NCBI RefSeq assembly: GCF_018294505.1
Contig: NC_057802.1
Location: 312,532,209-312,596,208, forward strand
DNA length: 64,000 nt
Origin: Triticum aestivum
Taxonomy: Eukaryota; Streptophyta; Magnoliopsida; Poales; Poaceae
Direction of reading: 5' to 3'
Shown: positions 34,227 to 46,237 of the stretch, in pieces
Numbering within the stretch: position 1 is the first letter of the stretch
Layout of the letters: every line of letters starts with the position of its first letter
Position numbers and translations under genes: made by a program
Notes under the pieces: generated by a model
What the model was told of the DNA's origin: nothing
The model's database searches: none
Seen by the model: the letters and a program-made list of their open reading frames with translations, nothing else

Positions 34227-34682
34227 GTGCCAAGCCAGGGTCTGAATGACGCCTCGAGCGGAAACTGCAGAATAGTAATACTGGTGCCAAACGAGTGTCT
34301 GAAAGACTCCTCGAGAGGAAAATGCAGAATAATAATACAGGTGCCAAACGAGTGTCTGAAAGACTCCTCGAGAGGAAAATGCGGAATAATAATACAGGTG
34401 CCAAACGAGTGTCTGAAAGACTCCTCGAGCGGAAAATGCGGAATAATAATACAGGTGCCAAACGAGTGTCTGAAAGACTCCTCGAGAGGAAAATGCGGAA
34501 TAATAATACTGGTGCCAAATGAGTGTCTGAAAGACTCCTCGAGCGGAAAATGCGGAATAAAAATACTGGTGCCAAACGAGTGTCTGAAAGACTCCTCGAG
34601 CGGAAAATGCAGAATAATAATGCTGGTGCCAAACGAGTGTCTGAAAGACTCCTCGAGCGGAAAATGCAGAATAATAATGCCA
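34227..34682. repeat. Eight-copy 57-bp tandem array in solo LTR D
   Basis: Unit starts GTGCCAAACGAGTGTCTGAA, with copies at 34227, 34284, 34341, 34398, 34455, 34512, 34569 and 34626. The first is the most diverged. Because 57 is a multiple of 3, several frames stay open on both strands, giving long but probably meaningless ORFs. Three diverged copies of another unit (CAGTCGGACGTCTG...GGGCTTATA) follow to about 34856. Confidence 0.95.
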
Positions 34683-35463
34683 CAGTCGGGCGTCGGGGCG
34701 ACACCACATAAAGGGCTTATAACAGAAAGTAAAGACAGTGCATGCTGCAGTCGGACGTCTGAGCGACATCACATAAAAGGGCTTATATTTAAAGTGAGAA
34801 ACGAGTACACGCCACAGTCGGACGTCTGCGCGACGTCTCATAAAGGGCTTATATTGTAACACAACAATACAATAGTTCGGGAATATAATTTATCACAAGC
34901 ACGAGACAAATATAATGTTAGTCCATCCACAGGGATAACAATGGAATTGAATTTTACCACTTGAGCTTGTTCACCGGGGGCAAGATTTTCACACTGATAG
35001 ATTTGGATGTAAAGTCTACATTACTGATCATGGATACGATGATTTGGAAAGAATTGACTCTGCAGAGTTTGTACATAACCACAGCCAACGGATTTCAGTA
35101 GTCACGGGGACTAGTTCCGTCTACGGTGTTCTGGAAGGAACACGTCTAACCAGTACACACCCAATTTAACCATCCGGAGCCAGGGATCACCCTCGGCAAC
35201 ATTCAGGAAAAACCCTGAGTCGGGGAGGCTACAACCTCGCGTAGCATGGGATCAAATTTCTATACGCGCGCTATAAGGGGGTGCCCCCCTCTCGGTCCCA
35301 ACCGGAAACACCCATGCCCCCTGACCGAATGACTGGCTTTAATCCTGGGCCAAGGTACCATCATCCCGGCCTCTCTGTTTGGTGTGTACACGGAAAGAGG
35401 TTGCCAACTTACTAAACCGTATCCTGGCAATGAGACATGTGGTAGCACGGAAAGGGGAAGGGA

Positions 35464-35764
35464 CGATAACACGGCTCCAACCATGTTGACGTCGGAAAAG
35501 TCGGATGACACAAGGCTGGCATGCTACAACAGTACCACCTTGCTGCCCTTCATGTCACCACATGATTAGGCCACCTCTCATCAGAGGTCATCGCAACTTT
35601 GGAACATGCGGGAAAAGATCGATAACGTGGCTCCAACCATGTTAACGTCGAAGAAAGTCGGATGACGCAAGGCTGGCATGCTACAACAGTACCACCTTGC
35701 TGCCCTTCATGTCACCACATGATTAGGCCACCTCTCATCAGAGGTCATCGCAACTTCGGAACAA
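35464..35764. repeat. 156-bp tandem duplication in solo LTR D
   Basis: The segment starting CGATAAC at 35464 recurs at 35620 and includes GGCTGGCATGCTACAACAGT and CATGATTAGGCCACCTCTCA. The second copy is slightly shorter. Confidence 0.9.
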
Positions 35765-36724
35765 CCGGGTCGTTGCCTTACAAGCAACGAGGTATTTATC
35801 GATACTCACATGCCACACACAAACTTTCACATGAACATGCAAAACATCTTCCATATCAAATGTTCAAACATGCTTGCCTGGTTCGGAGAAGTCGGAGTCT
35901 AGCTCGGCGAAGTTCGCGGCTCCGTCCCCTCTCCCGGAACCTACGGCAATCACGAAACGGGGTACTAACGTGAAAACCAACACATGCACAGAAACTTTGC
36001 CAAATATTTTTCAAATAAATCCCATAAAAGACTAGACAAAATTTTAAGGATGTCAGAAAAAGGATCACTCAAAAATACCTTTTTATTAAAAAGTTATAAA
36101 GGTTTCTGTCCAGGGACCTTTCTGTAATGAAACAGAAAAGTTCCAGGGTTTTAACTGAGAAAACAGAAAACGGTTCGGCTGGGAATGCGCAAGCGCAAGG
36201 AGAAAACGTATTTCGCCCGAAGGCGCCAACAGAAAACGGTTTGGGGAAATAAAATAGAGGCTGACACGCGGGGCCCGCATGTCAGGTTTGAAAGCTCGCC
36301 GGCGCCCGAAGACGGCGGTGGACGCCGGCGTCGAACCATGGCGAGTTAGGAGAAACGGAGGGTACCAAGAGCTTCAGTGTCTTCTTCCGCGTCGGTGGGT
36401 GGTGGACTCGTCCAACGGGGAGCACCACGTCGACGGCGACACTATCTCCGGCGGACGGCGGTTCGGGTGAGGTTGGGGAACTCCGGTGGAGGGCTGAAAA
36501 GTACGAATTGAGGCGCGGGTCAGAACGGGTGATGCAAGGAGAAGCTACTGGCAAGAGAATGGGGGCTGCGGAGCACACACGGGGGCGAATCGGGCTGGAT
36601 CCCGTGGCGGATCGCGGCGGCCGGAGTCGAGGAAGGAGACCCCCTCGCGGCTCTTCCAGTGGCTGGGCGTGCTCTAGGGGAAGTGTAGGGCTGGTGGGTG
36701 CTCGAGTTGAAGCTCGGGGCCCCT

Positions 36725-36732
36725 ATTTATAG
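36725..36732 (-). promoter_or_regulatory. TATA box of solo LTR D
   Basis: The minus strand reads TATAAATA (context GCCTATAAATAGGGGCC), followed by a GC-rich leader, so this LTR may still promote leftward transcription. Confidence 0.6.
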
Positions 36733-38032
36733 GCAGATCGACGGGGTGGCCGTGAACGGAGAATCTCCGGCGAGCGATTACGGCGGAGCAGTGGGTTGGC
36801 AGGGGTTTGAGCGGTCGAGCAGCATCAGTGGATGTTACGGGACTCGTTTTGCAGCTAAACGGAGCTGGCCCTGGCGTAATGGCGTCTGCCCACGGTGAGG
36901 TGACCGCACGGGCTCAACGGCGGCAGAGAGCGCGCTCCGTGCCCTGGGGTTCACGACGAGAGCGGCAGCGCATTCGGGGGAGTGGACGGCCACGCGGCGG
37001 GCTCCGGTGGTTTGGGCGGCGCTGGGTGGAGTTGGCGGCGCCGTGTCTCCCGCTGGCGTCCGCAAAGCCGCCGCCGGCGTCGGTCACGGGGTGGCGCACC
37101 TTCTGCTGCTCGTCGCCGACGCCCGCAAGATGCCAGGCACTCGTGCGGTGCAGGAACAAGAGGGCGAGGACGAGGAGCAAGGCGACGCGATGGCACTGGC
37201 GAGATCGACGCCCGTTTCTGAAGAAAACGACAGCAGCCACTTGACTGAACTCTGAACTTACTGAATCTTGACAGTGACCAAGCATTGCAGGTGTTCGACA
37301 GTAGGTTTTGGTAAAGAGATAAATTTTTCTGGAGCTGTAACTTGGTGAGACGATCACTCAAAGCACCCAGGGGCTGCATGAATTTACTTGGATTTTTTGG
37401 AGAAAGTTTTGAATGAATTTCACCAAATTTGGCAAATCTGGTCCAAACTTGCAGCTGATGTAGTTTGAAATTTTTGAACTGGAGACCAGTGGATCTTCAT
37501 GGTTCCAGGTTGAGGGTTCAAAGGACTAGGAGGGGAAAGAAGTTTGGTGGTAAAAGTCCAAACAGAAAAAGGAGTTCCTTTGTAAATCTCCAAGTGCTAT
37601 AAGAGAAGACAGAAATTTATTTGAATAGAATTTGAATGGAAAAGATCACATGAGGAGGTTCAACTTGCTGGATTTGATGCAAATCATGATCCAAAGGTGA
37701 GGGAAGGGTTAGGAGAGAGGATTTGCACTAATGCCATGGCAAGAAGGAATAGTTGAAAGTGGCAAAGGACTTTCCAAAAGCCATAGTGCATTCTCAAAAA
37801 TATTTCAAAGGTTATTTTCTCAAATGAAAAAAAAAACATTTTGTCTTGAGTCCAATGAAAAGCAAGAACCTCCAAGACCAAAGGAGGATCTTGGGTGAAT
37901 TCAAATAAAAATTTTGCCATAAAGAAAAATATTTGAGAGTGAGGGTTCTCTTGAAGAAAAGAAATTTTAAATCACTCCCTTCAAGTCAAATAAAATCTTT
38001 TGAAAAATCCAAATAAAAACTTGGGTGTCACA

Positions 38033-38546
38033 GTAGGGCCCTCGTTATCTGTAGCCAGTAGCTCCTCCAAGCCCTTCTCGTAGAGTGCCCACAGCGCCAC
38101 GCGGGACCTCTCCTCAAGGGACTTGAAGGCCACGCGGTCCTCAGCCAGGACCTTCGCCTTGGCTTCTAGCTTGGCCTTCTCTGCCTTCATCTTCTTCTCC
38201 AACTCCTCCAGCCGGCTGCGCTCCGTAGCCTGCGCCTTCGCCAACTGCTCAAGCTCGGCGTCCGACCCCGGATGGCGTCCGACCCCGGATGGCGTCCTCT
38301 CGGGCCTTCATCTTCTCCTCCTCCGCCTTGCGGCCTCGAGCTTCGTTCGCACACTCCCTGCGCATGGTCTCCAGCTCGGCCTCCAGCGACCGACAGCGAT
38401 CCTGGGTGGTCCCGGCATCCTTCAGCGCCACCTCGCGGGCAGCCGCAGCTTGGGCGACGGCCTGCTTGTCTTTCTCGGCGGCCGCCGCAGCTTGGCTTAG
38501 CGCCGCCCGGATGGACACGTCGGGGTGAAGCCAGCCAGATATCAGC
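38033..38546 (-). pseudogene. Coiled-coil piece of A's antisense accessory protein
   Basis: Segment between insertions E (right) and D (left). The minus strand reads ISGWLHPDVSIRAALSQAAA, an Ala/Glu/Lys/Arg-rich helical stretch (RCRSLEAELETMRRECANEA), a frame break, then SRLEELEKKMKAEKAKLEAK and RVALWALYEKGLEELLATDN. The break coincides with a direct duplication of GGCGTCCGACCCCGGAT at about 38257-38292. The composition strongly suggests a coiled coil. Confidence 0.7.
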
Positions 38547-41500
38547 TGTAACACCCACGATGCGGCTATATCTCCCACGTGTCGAGGCACGACTTAGAGG
38601 CATAACCGCATGGTGGTTTTTATCGCAAGAAGGGTCATCTTCACACAATCCCATGTAATGAACAAGAATGGGATAAAGAGTTGGCTTACAATCGCCACTT
38701 CACACAATACATAAATAATTCATACATCAATCAGAGTACACACATAGGTCCGACTACGGAACCAAAAGAAAAGAAGACAACCCCAAATGCTAGATCCCCG
38801 ATCGTCCCAATTGGGCTCCACTACTCATCAACAGGAAAAGAAACATAGTAACGACCAAGGTCTCGTCGAACTCCCACTTGAGTTCGGTAGCATCACTTGC
38901 ACGGGTATCCTCGGCACCTGCAACTGTTTTGAAGTATCTGTGAGTCACGAGGACTCAGCAATCTCACACCCGCGAGATCAAGACTATTTAAGCTTATAGG
39001 AAGGATAAGGTAGTGAGGTGGAGCTGCAGCAAGCACTAAGCATATATGGTGGCTAACATACGCAAATAAGAGCGAGAAGAGGAGCAACGGAACGGTCGTC
39101 AACTAGTAATGATCAAGAAGTGATCCTGAACTCCTACTTACGTCAAACACAACCCAAAAGCCGTGTTCACTTCCCGGACTCCGCCAAAAAGAGACCATCA
39201 CGGCTACACACACGGTTGATGCATTTTAATTAAGTCGAGTGTCAAGTTCTCTACAGCCGGATATTAACAAATTCCCATCTGCCACATAACCGCGGGCACG
39301 GCTCTCGAAAGTTTATACCCTGCAGGGGTGTCCCAACTTAGCCCATTATAAGCTCTCACGGTCAACGAAGGATATTCCTTCTCCCGGGAAGACCCGATCA
39401 GTCTCGGAATCCCGGTTTACAAGACATTTCGACAATGGTAAAACAAGACCAGCAAAGCCGCCCGATGTGCCGAGAAATCCCGATAGGAGCTGCACATATC
39501 TCGTTCTCAGGGAAACACCGGATGAGACTAGCTACGAGTAAAACCAGCCCTCAAGTTTCCCCAAGGTGGCCCCGCAGGCAGCTCAGTTCGGACGAACACT
39601 CGAAGGAGCACTGGCCCGGGGGGGTTAAAATAAAGATGACCCTTGAGTCTGCAGAACCCAAGGGAAAAAGGGGATAGGTGGTAGCAAATGGTAAAACCAA
39701 GGTTGGGCCTTGCTGGAGGAGTTTTATTCAAAGCGAACTATCAAGGGGGTCCCATAAATCACCCAACCGCGTAAGGAACGCAAAATCAAGGAACATAACA
39801 CCGATATGACAGAAACTAGGGCGGCAAGAGTGGAACAAAAAACCAGGCATAAGGCCAAGCCTTCCACCCTTTACCAAGTATATAGATGCATTCATTAAAT
39901 AAGAGATATTATGATATTCCAAAAAAATATCCATGTTCCAACAAGGAACAACCTTCAACTTCACCTGCAACTAGCAACGCTATAAGAGGGGCTGAGCAAA
40001 AGCGGTAACATAGCCAAACAACGGTTTGCTGGGAAAGGTGGGTTAGAGGCTTGGCATGGCAATATGGGATGCATGATATAGCAAGTGGTAGGTAGCGCGG
40101 CATAGCAATAGAGCGAACAACTAGCAAGCAAAGATAGAAGTGATTTCGAGGGTATGGTCATCTTGCCTGAAATCCCGCAAGGAAGAAGAACGAGTCCATG
40201 AAGAAGACAAACGGACGAAGTCGAATGAATCCTCACAACTCCGGAATGAAACCGAAGCTAACGAGAGAAACAAACCGGAAAGAAGCAAACAACATGGTAA
40301 ACACACAAGCATAAACATGGCATGATGCACAACCAAGGATGATGCATGTCCGGTTTAAAGAGGCATGGCATGGCAAAGTGCACAAACAATACTACAAATT
40401 AAGTGGAGCTCAATATGCAACGAGTTGCATATTGACGAAACACCACATGACTTATTTAGTTCTCTCTCGGTTATGTACCCAACAAAATTAAATGTTATTA
40501 AACATGGCAAGAGGTGAAGCATAGTAAGACTATCTATCTAGGCAAGTTTAAATGAGGCCGGAACAACAAATAACAATTCCGGAAAATCCTCATATGCATA
40601 TTTTGGAATTGGTACTGTTCTTCCCTAAACACAATTTTAATGTCGTTAAACAGCAAAATAAAGTGCACCATGTTAAACTAGGCATTTTTCTACCCCATTT
40701 AAATATAAAGTTTATTAAAATCCGAGCTACGGTTATTTAGTTATGAAATAAATCATTTTAATTTGGCATTTAAGCAAAATTAAACAAATAGCAAGTTAAA
40801 CATTTTTAACATGGATGAGAGTTGCATATTATGAGACTAGACAGAAATCTAAGCATTTTTCATATATATATATATATATATCATTTTAAACCGATGCACG
40901 GTTAATTAGTTATTAGATGCATGAACATTAGGGGGTTTTCTGTAAAACTGCACTCTCTGGAATAATAGACAAATTCGTCCAGAGCAGGAAAAAACATAAG
41001 CGGGCCGAAACTGAGTGCACTGCTGGGCCAACAGAGATGGGCTGGGATATGCTCACATTGGGCCAACAGGCCGGCTCGGTGGAGAGGTGGACCTGTCAAC
41101 GGGCGAAGGGGAGATGGCCCAGGCGCGTGGAGGTGGTCGCGGTCAACGCAAGGCGCGGGCGAGCTGGCGCTGCTCGTTATCAACAGAAGCAGCAGCAGGT
41201 CATGGCGATGCAGAAGACGGGCAGAGGCGCGATGCAGAGGCAGGGGACCCGCGGGCGCGGCGGATCCGGGCAGTCCGAGGGTCGGAGAGGCGGTTCCCGG
41301 CGACGAGGAGCTCCGGCGATGGCACTGCTCGATGGAGCGAAGCAGGCAGCAGCGGAATCGTGCGGGCGAAGTAGAGGACGGCGGCAGACTTCGCGCGAGC
41401 TCTCGGCGATGGCGTGTGATGCAGGGAAGGCAGACGAGGCGGACTTGGCGATGCAGGGGAAAACAGATGCTGGCGGGAGAGGTTCAAGGCGGCAGCGTCA

Positions 41501-42503
41501 TGGAGGAAGACCGGCGGGGACTGCGGGCTTGCAGGCAAACGATGCTGGCGAGGCGGCGGTGGCTCCGGGAACTTGACGGGGTGGTGGAGCCGCAGGTGAG
41601 GTCTGAGACGAGGCAGGCGCCAGATCCGGGGCGGACGGACTCGTTCCCGGCAGCGACGGAGCTGCGGGCAACCATGGCGGCTCCTGGAACACAGAGGGAG
41701 AGGCATGAGAACCCAGGGAATGAACCAGAGAGAGGAGGGAAGGAGGAGAAGAAGAGGGGAAGAGGCGACGGGTTCCTGGAGGAGCTCGAGCATGAGGGCG
41801 GCGCTCGGGGTGGCTGGGTTCGCCGGCGGCGACGGCTCCAAGGAGAGAGGAGCAAACGGGAGAAGCTCGGGCGCTGGTTGGATGGCTGCGGGTAGGGTAG
41901 GAGGAAGGTAGCTAGGCTGATTGGGGATGGATCCCGAGGGGAATTTGGTGGAGTGGGTAGCGGTGGCTGATGCGAGGAGGGGAAGGCTGTAGGTGGCGGC
42001 GGCTAGGGGGGACAAATGCCCTAGGATTTAGGGTTCTAAAATGGACTAGGGGTCTATATATAGCAAGTGAATTTTGGATAGGGGTATTTGGCCCCTCTGA
42101 TCTTAATCGGATGGCCTGAAAAAAATAGGGTAGGAGAGTCCAACGAGAAACCGATGATAATTTAGGGATGTTAGGGGATGATCCGGAGCCATCGGTAACA
42201 ACAACCCGGGTCGGGTTCGGGACAATTTTCGGACGCGCGCGAGGGGGGGGGGTTTGTGCATTGTGCAGAGAGGCTCAAACGGTCGGACAACAAAAGAACG
42301 GTTGGTCTCGAAAGGGACAACGAAGGCAACAGGGAGAAGCGTGAACTACTAACGGATGCAAGTTTTTTTAAAAAAAATGACGGCAACGAAGTGCCGATGC
42401 AATGCGGATGATGCCATGATGAAATGCAACCAACAAAAATAAAACACAAGGCGAACACGAAATATATGGAAGTCTTCTGAAGCGTCGGTCTCGGGGCGTT
42501 ACA
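38547..42503 (-). repeat. 3' LTR of element E
   Basis: On the minus strand it starts TGTAACGCCCCGAGACCGAC at 42503 and ends GCATCGTGGGTGTTACA. It includes an (AT)n run at about 40862-40881 and a GC-rich leader at 41000-41950. A TATATATA box lies at 42054-42061. Confidence 0.92.
42054..42061 (-). promoter_or_regulatory. TATA box in the 3' LTR of element E
   Basis: TATATATA in the context TTGCTATATATAGACCCC on the minus strand, about 450 nt into the LTR; conserved in the other LTR at 49745-49752. Confidence 0.6.
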
Positions 42504-45500
42504 ACACTCCACCACTACAAGAGGATCTCGTCCCGAGATCTAGGATGGCACCAGAGAGAAGCGGAAGAGGAAGAGGTGAAACAAAGTTGCTTCTTGACAA
42601 ACGAGTGAAACCATTGAGCCTTGAGAGGTCGCAAAGCTTGAAGAAATGACACGACGGAGGTGAACAAAATTTAAAACACTCCGTTCAGCAAGAGGAACAA
42701 GGAACATTACAAGACCCTTGTAGGTTGAAAGACAAATAAAAATGGTTACGATGGACAAGAAGTACATGCAAGCACTCCGGTTGAAACGAGATGTACAAGG
42801 AACGATAAAGATCAATTACGACAACACTCCGGTTAAAACAAGATAGAGAAGGAATAAGAGTGATATTATTTGGACTGCACTCCGACTGTAAATGGAAGGA
42901 ATTGAACATGAACTTAACAAGATGAGAGGATACTTAATGAAATCAACAGCACACTGCCTCCGGAACTATTGAAAGAATGGCACAATGGGTCAGAAAGATT
43001 TCAGACAGCACTCCGGTTGAGAAGGGAGGCAAAACTTGATAAGATGAGAGAACTCGAATGAAAACACGACACTCCGGCTAAACGGATAAGAAAGGAAAAA
43101 TTACATGATCTTGACAAAACAAGATGATTGGTCGAAGAGAGCAACATCACAAAGCCTCCACAAACAATGCATGATAGTTAGATAGTTGGAGTGAATAGAA
43201 CGAAGAATGAAACCAACATCTCCTACCATAAATGAATTTTAAAGAGCATCCTTACGAAGTAGGATTGAATGGAGTTGTTGGAAAACCAACAACGAAAAGA
43301 ATAAGCTTGTAGTAGGCTTATGGAAAACTTCTCAAAATTATGAGGTGAAATTCTGCCACTAATGGAAACAATAGATTGGATTGGTATGAACAAGGAGACA
43401 AGAAACTTATTTCACCGGGAGGATAAATGAAGAACTTGGGTCATTTATAAGCACCATTAATAGCAACAATCCTTAGGGAAAGCTTTAGGTGAAAAATAAC
43501 CCAAGATAACTTCAATGAAAAGATTGATGGGTTGAAAAGATCTCGTGAACAAATTGAAAATGATGGTTTTAAAATATGTCATTCCGGACAACTTGTGAAT
43601 CATGAACCATGAAGGGGAATTGTCAAGAATGATATAACACCATCTCAAAAGATAAGATAGAGAGAATTGCACTTTGGAATGCAAGATGAAGAATGCTTGA
43701 ACTCCTCCAAACAAAACATGTGTTAAGCACCCTGTTTATTTTGAAGTATGGCTTGACGGATCATAACTTTGAGACAATTCTTGAAGAACAATTGAAGAAT
43801 GAAAGGAATCCTTGATGAGCCACCATGTTGATCCTCCATGAAGAACTACGATAATAAAAGAATGATCAAACGAAAGGGAAAGTTGAAAAGAACTCCGGGA
43901 GAAGCCTTGCAATGATTAGATGAAGCTTTGAAATGATATAATTGAAATAACTTGGAGCTCCGGAAAGAAAAATGAACAAATGAGATCAAGAATTTTGATG
44001 AATCTCCGGAATAAGGAATTAATCACTTGGATGAAACAAGAATAAGAATTACATTATGCTTAGCCTTCACCAATTTAGATTGATGACAAGCAATGGATTT
44101 TGCATACTACTTATTCTTGTAGAAAGGATTAAGATAGATATAGCGCAAACTTGGGAAGGTCTTCATCGAACCACCGGTAGGATTGAAACAACGAATAAAT
44201 TGATATGATAACGAAGGAAGATAAATCTTGAATGAACCACCGCGAGAATTGAAAATGAAAGTAGCAAAGTCACAATTCACCAAGAAGAATTGGAAAACGA
44301 ATGAAGATACTTGAGGGTATTTAGATACATGAGAACGAAGAGATCAAGAGCTGACTAGAGGATACTTGAACGATTCACCGGTACGATTTGGAGAACGGGA
44401 GCTGAAAGCTGAGAACGAATAAATCTTCTGAAATGATGGCCTTCGGAGAATCAAAATGAAAAGACTCATGAATTGCTTGGATGGGTGAAAAGAATTCTCG
44501 CAATCAAAAACAATTATGAGAGGATGGCATCAAGCTGGAACCATGAATCTTCAAGAGAATGGACAAGATTTTTGAGAAATCCTTCTTCGGTCTTCAAATG
44601 TTGAGAATGATGATGAGAAACACCACCATGAATTGTTGAGGCACTCTGGAATGACAATTAGAAATATTGAACGAACGATGAAAAGAATTTGAAAGATCTT
44701 GGAGAAAGACATATGACTGATGAAAATTCATTCTTACGTCAAACTTTGAAATGAATTTGAGAATAACTCCAGAAAAATTAGAAGAGTCAGGTAAGATCCT
44801 TGAAAAAAGACCTGTGGGTTAGGGCCCACTCAAAAGATACACCGTTGAATGATTAAAAGAAAGATTGCGCCGGTAGAATTAAATGGCTTGAATGAGATGA
44901 CAACCTCGAAATAGCTTAAACGGATTGGGAATGGAAATGCGAATCTTCTGAGATATCTTCAGCACTCCAGATAACATGAATAGCAAGAGGTGGATGATTA
45001 AGAGATGCGCCGACATGAGAAAGCATTTGAAACGAGAAAAAGAATACGATCAACACTGAAAGCTTGACTTGAGTCCACCGGAGAAGAAAAGAGAATGATG
45101 AACTTGAAGCTTCGTGAGCATCTCCATGAGAAATCACCGGTTAAGAACATGGAGGAAAAGAATGAAGAGACTTCACATCCATAAGATGGATACTTGATTA
45201 ATAAATATGAGTGTTTCAAGAAAAAGGGTGGGAGGGCGGGAAAAACAAAGGCAACTTGGGACGGATGAAACGAACGCCGTTGAGAAAACTTAGAATTGAT
45301 CTTGCGAATTTTGAAATGATCGGATCCACTTGAAGAGAAGCACGTCGGTTGGAAAAGGAATTAACATGGCAACCTCGATGATCAAGAAGGATTGGTATTC
45401 ACATAGAAGTATGAGAACACCGCTTAGGAAAAGGTATGGGACCAACACTTGACTTCGAAGCAACTCGAATACCACAACTTAAAACAAAACAAAGGATTGG

Positions 45501-46237
45501 CTCACAGAATAAGCCGGAAACAAACATATGATAGATCCCATATCGTATCATGTGTCTGTCGGAAAGATATCCTACGAGATACTTGAATTCCCACTTATAA
45601 ACTCCCGAAACTTTCTGGTTATGCAATCTGGTGTTGGGGATACAGGGGACACAAAATATATCACCCAAACTAACAATCCCTAGATCCAGCTGTATCCATC
45701 CGTCAACACATAACCAAGAAACCTTCAGAAATCGTGTACCTCAACCTTCGAAAATCATCCATTATACGAGTTATGGCAATACTCCCGAACTCCCGCCCCA
45801 GTACTGGGTGGCGTCGAGGTGATCTCACCAACAACTGCATAAAAGAGATTTTCGATGTCGGCGAAACTCAGGTATTCCAAAACTGCAACGACAAAATTGT
45901 GACGACAACACCTCGGAGCTCAACTCCCCGGGACACTGCCACAACCCCTAAATGTCAGGAGGCACCAAGAACAATGTTCTCGTCACGAAACCATTGGAAC
46001 GATTCCAAGATACCCGCGTGATCCTAAAATTTTTTTTAGTGAAATTTGAGGAGAGGAGACTCAAAATTTCTACGTGAGGGGGCCTCACAAGAGCGACGAA
46101 GGGACTGAGGAGTAAAAAGAATCCTACTCTCCGATATATATAATCCTAAGACTCAAAACTTTTATTTAGACTCAACAATGTCAGCGATTCGATCAACCAG
46201 GGGGCTCCTAAGTCGGGGATGGCTCTGATTACCAACT
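42504..46237 (-). other. Non-coding internal region of element E
   Basis: No frame longer than about 95 codons and none resembling a retroelement protein. The plus strand is strikingly rich in A and G (GAATGA, GAAGAA words) from about 42540 to 45400, with recurring ACTCCGG(T/A) words at irregular spacing. The part next to the primer site (45600-46230) is more balanced and may be the remaining untranslated leader. Confidence 0.75.
46220..46236 (-). promoter_or_regulatory. Primer binding site of element E
   Basis: The minus strand reads GTTGGTAATCAGAGCC directly after the LTR end: the initiator-Met primer sequence with one extra A. Confidence 0.7.

Larger units (their letters stand above)
33638..38032 (-). 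mobile_element. Solo LTR of a Gypsy element (D), 4.4 kb
   Basis: On the minus strand it runs from TGTGACACCCAAGTTTTTAT (38032) to CGGTCGTGACA (33638). Target duplications GTAGG at 33633-33637 and 38033-38037 match exactly. No primer site, polypurine tract or retroviral-type gene lies inside, so this is one LTR left after recombination between two. It holds a 57-bp tandem array, a 156-bp duplication, a TATA box and a GC-rich leader (36280-37240). Confidence 0.88.

Noticed and set aside
34227..34682. CRISPR-like array
   Set aside because: Repeats are contiguous without unique spacers and the DNA is a plant LTR.
34170..34862. Long overlapping ORFs of 229 and 224 codons on opposite strands
   Set aside because: Both are produced by the 57-bp tandem array, whose period is a multiple of three; no start context, domain or conservation.
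36279..37379. Several GC-rich ORFs that look like small genes
   Set aside because: They fall inside solo LTR D, bounded by exact target duplications, and overlap on both strands.
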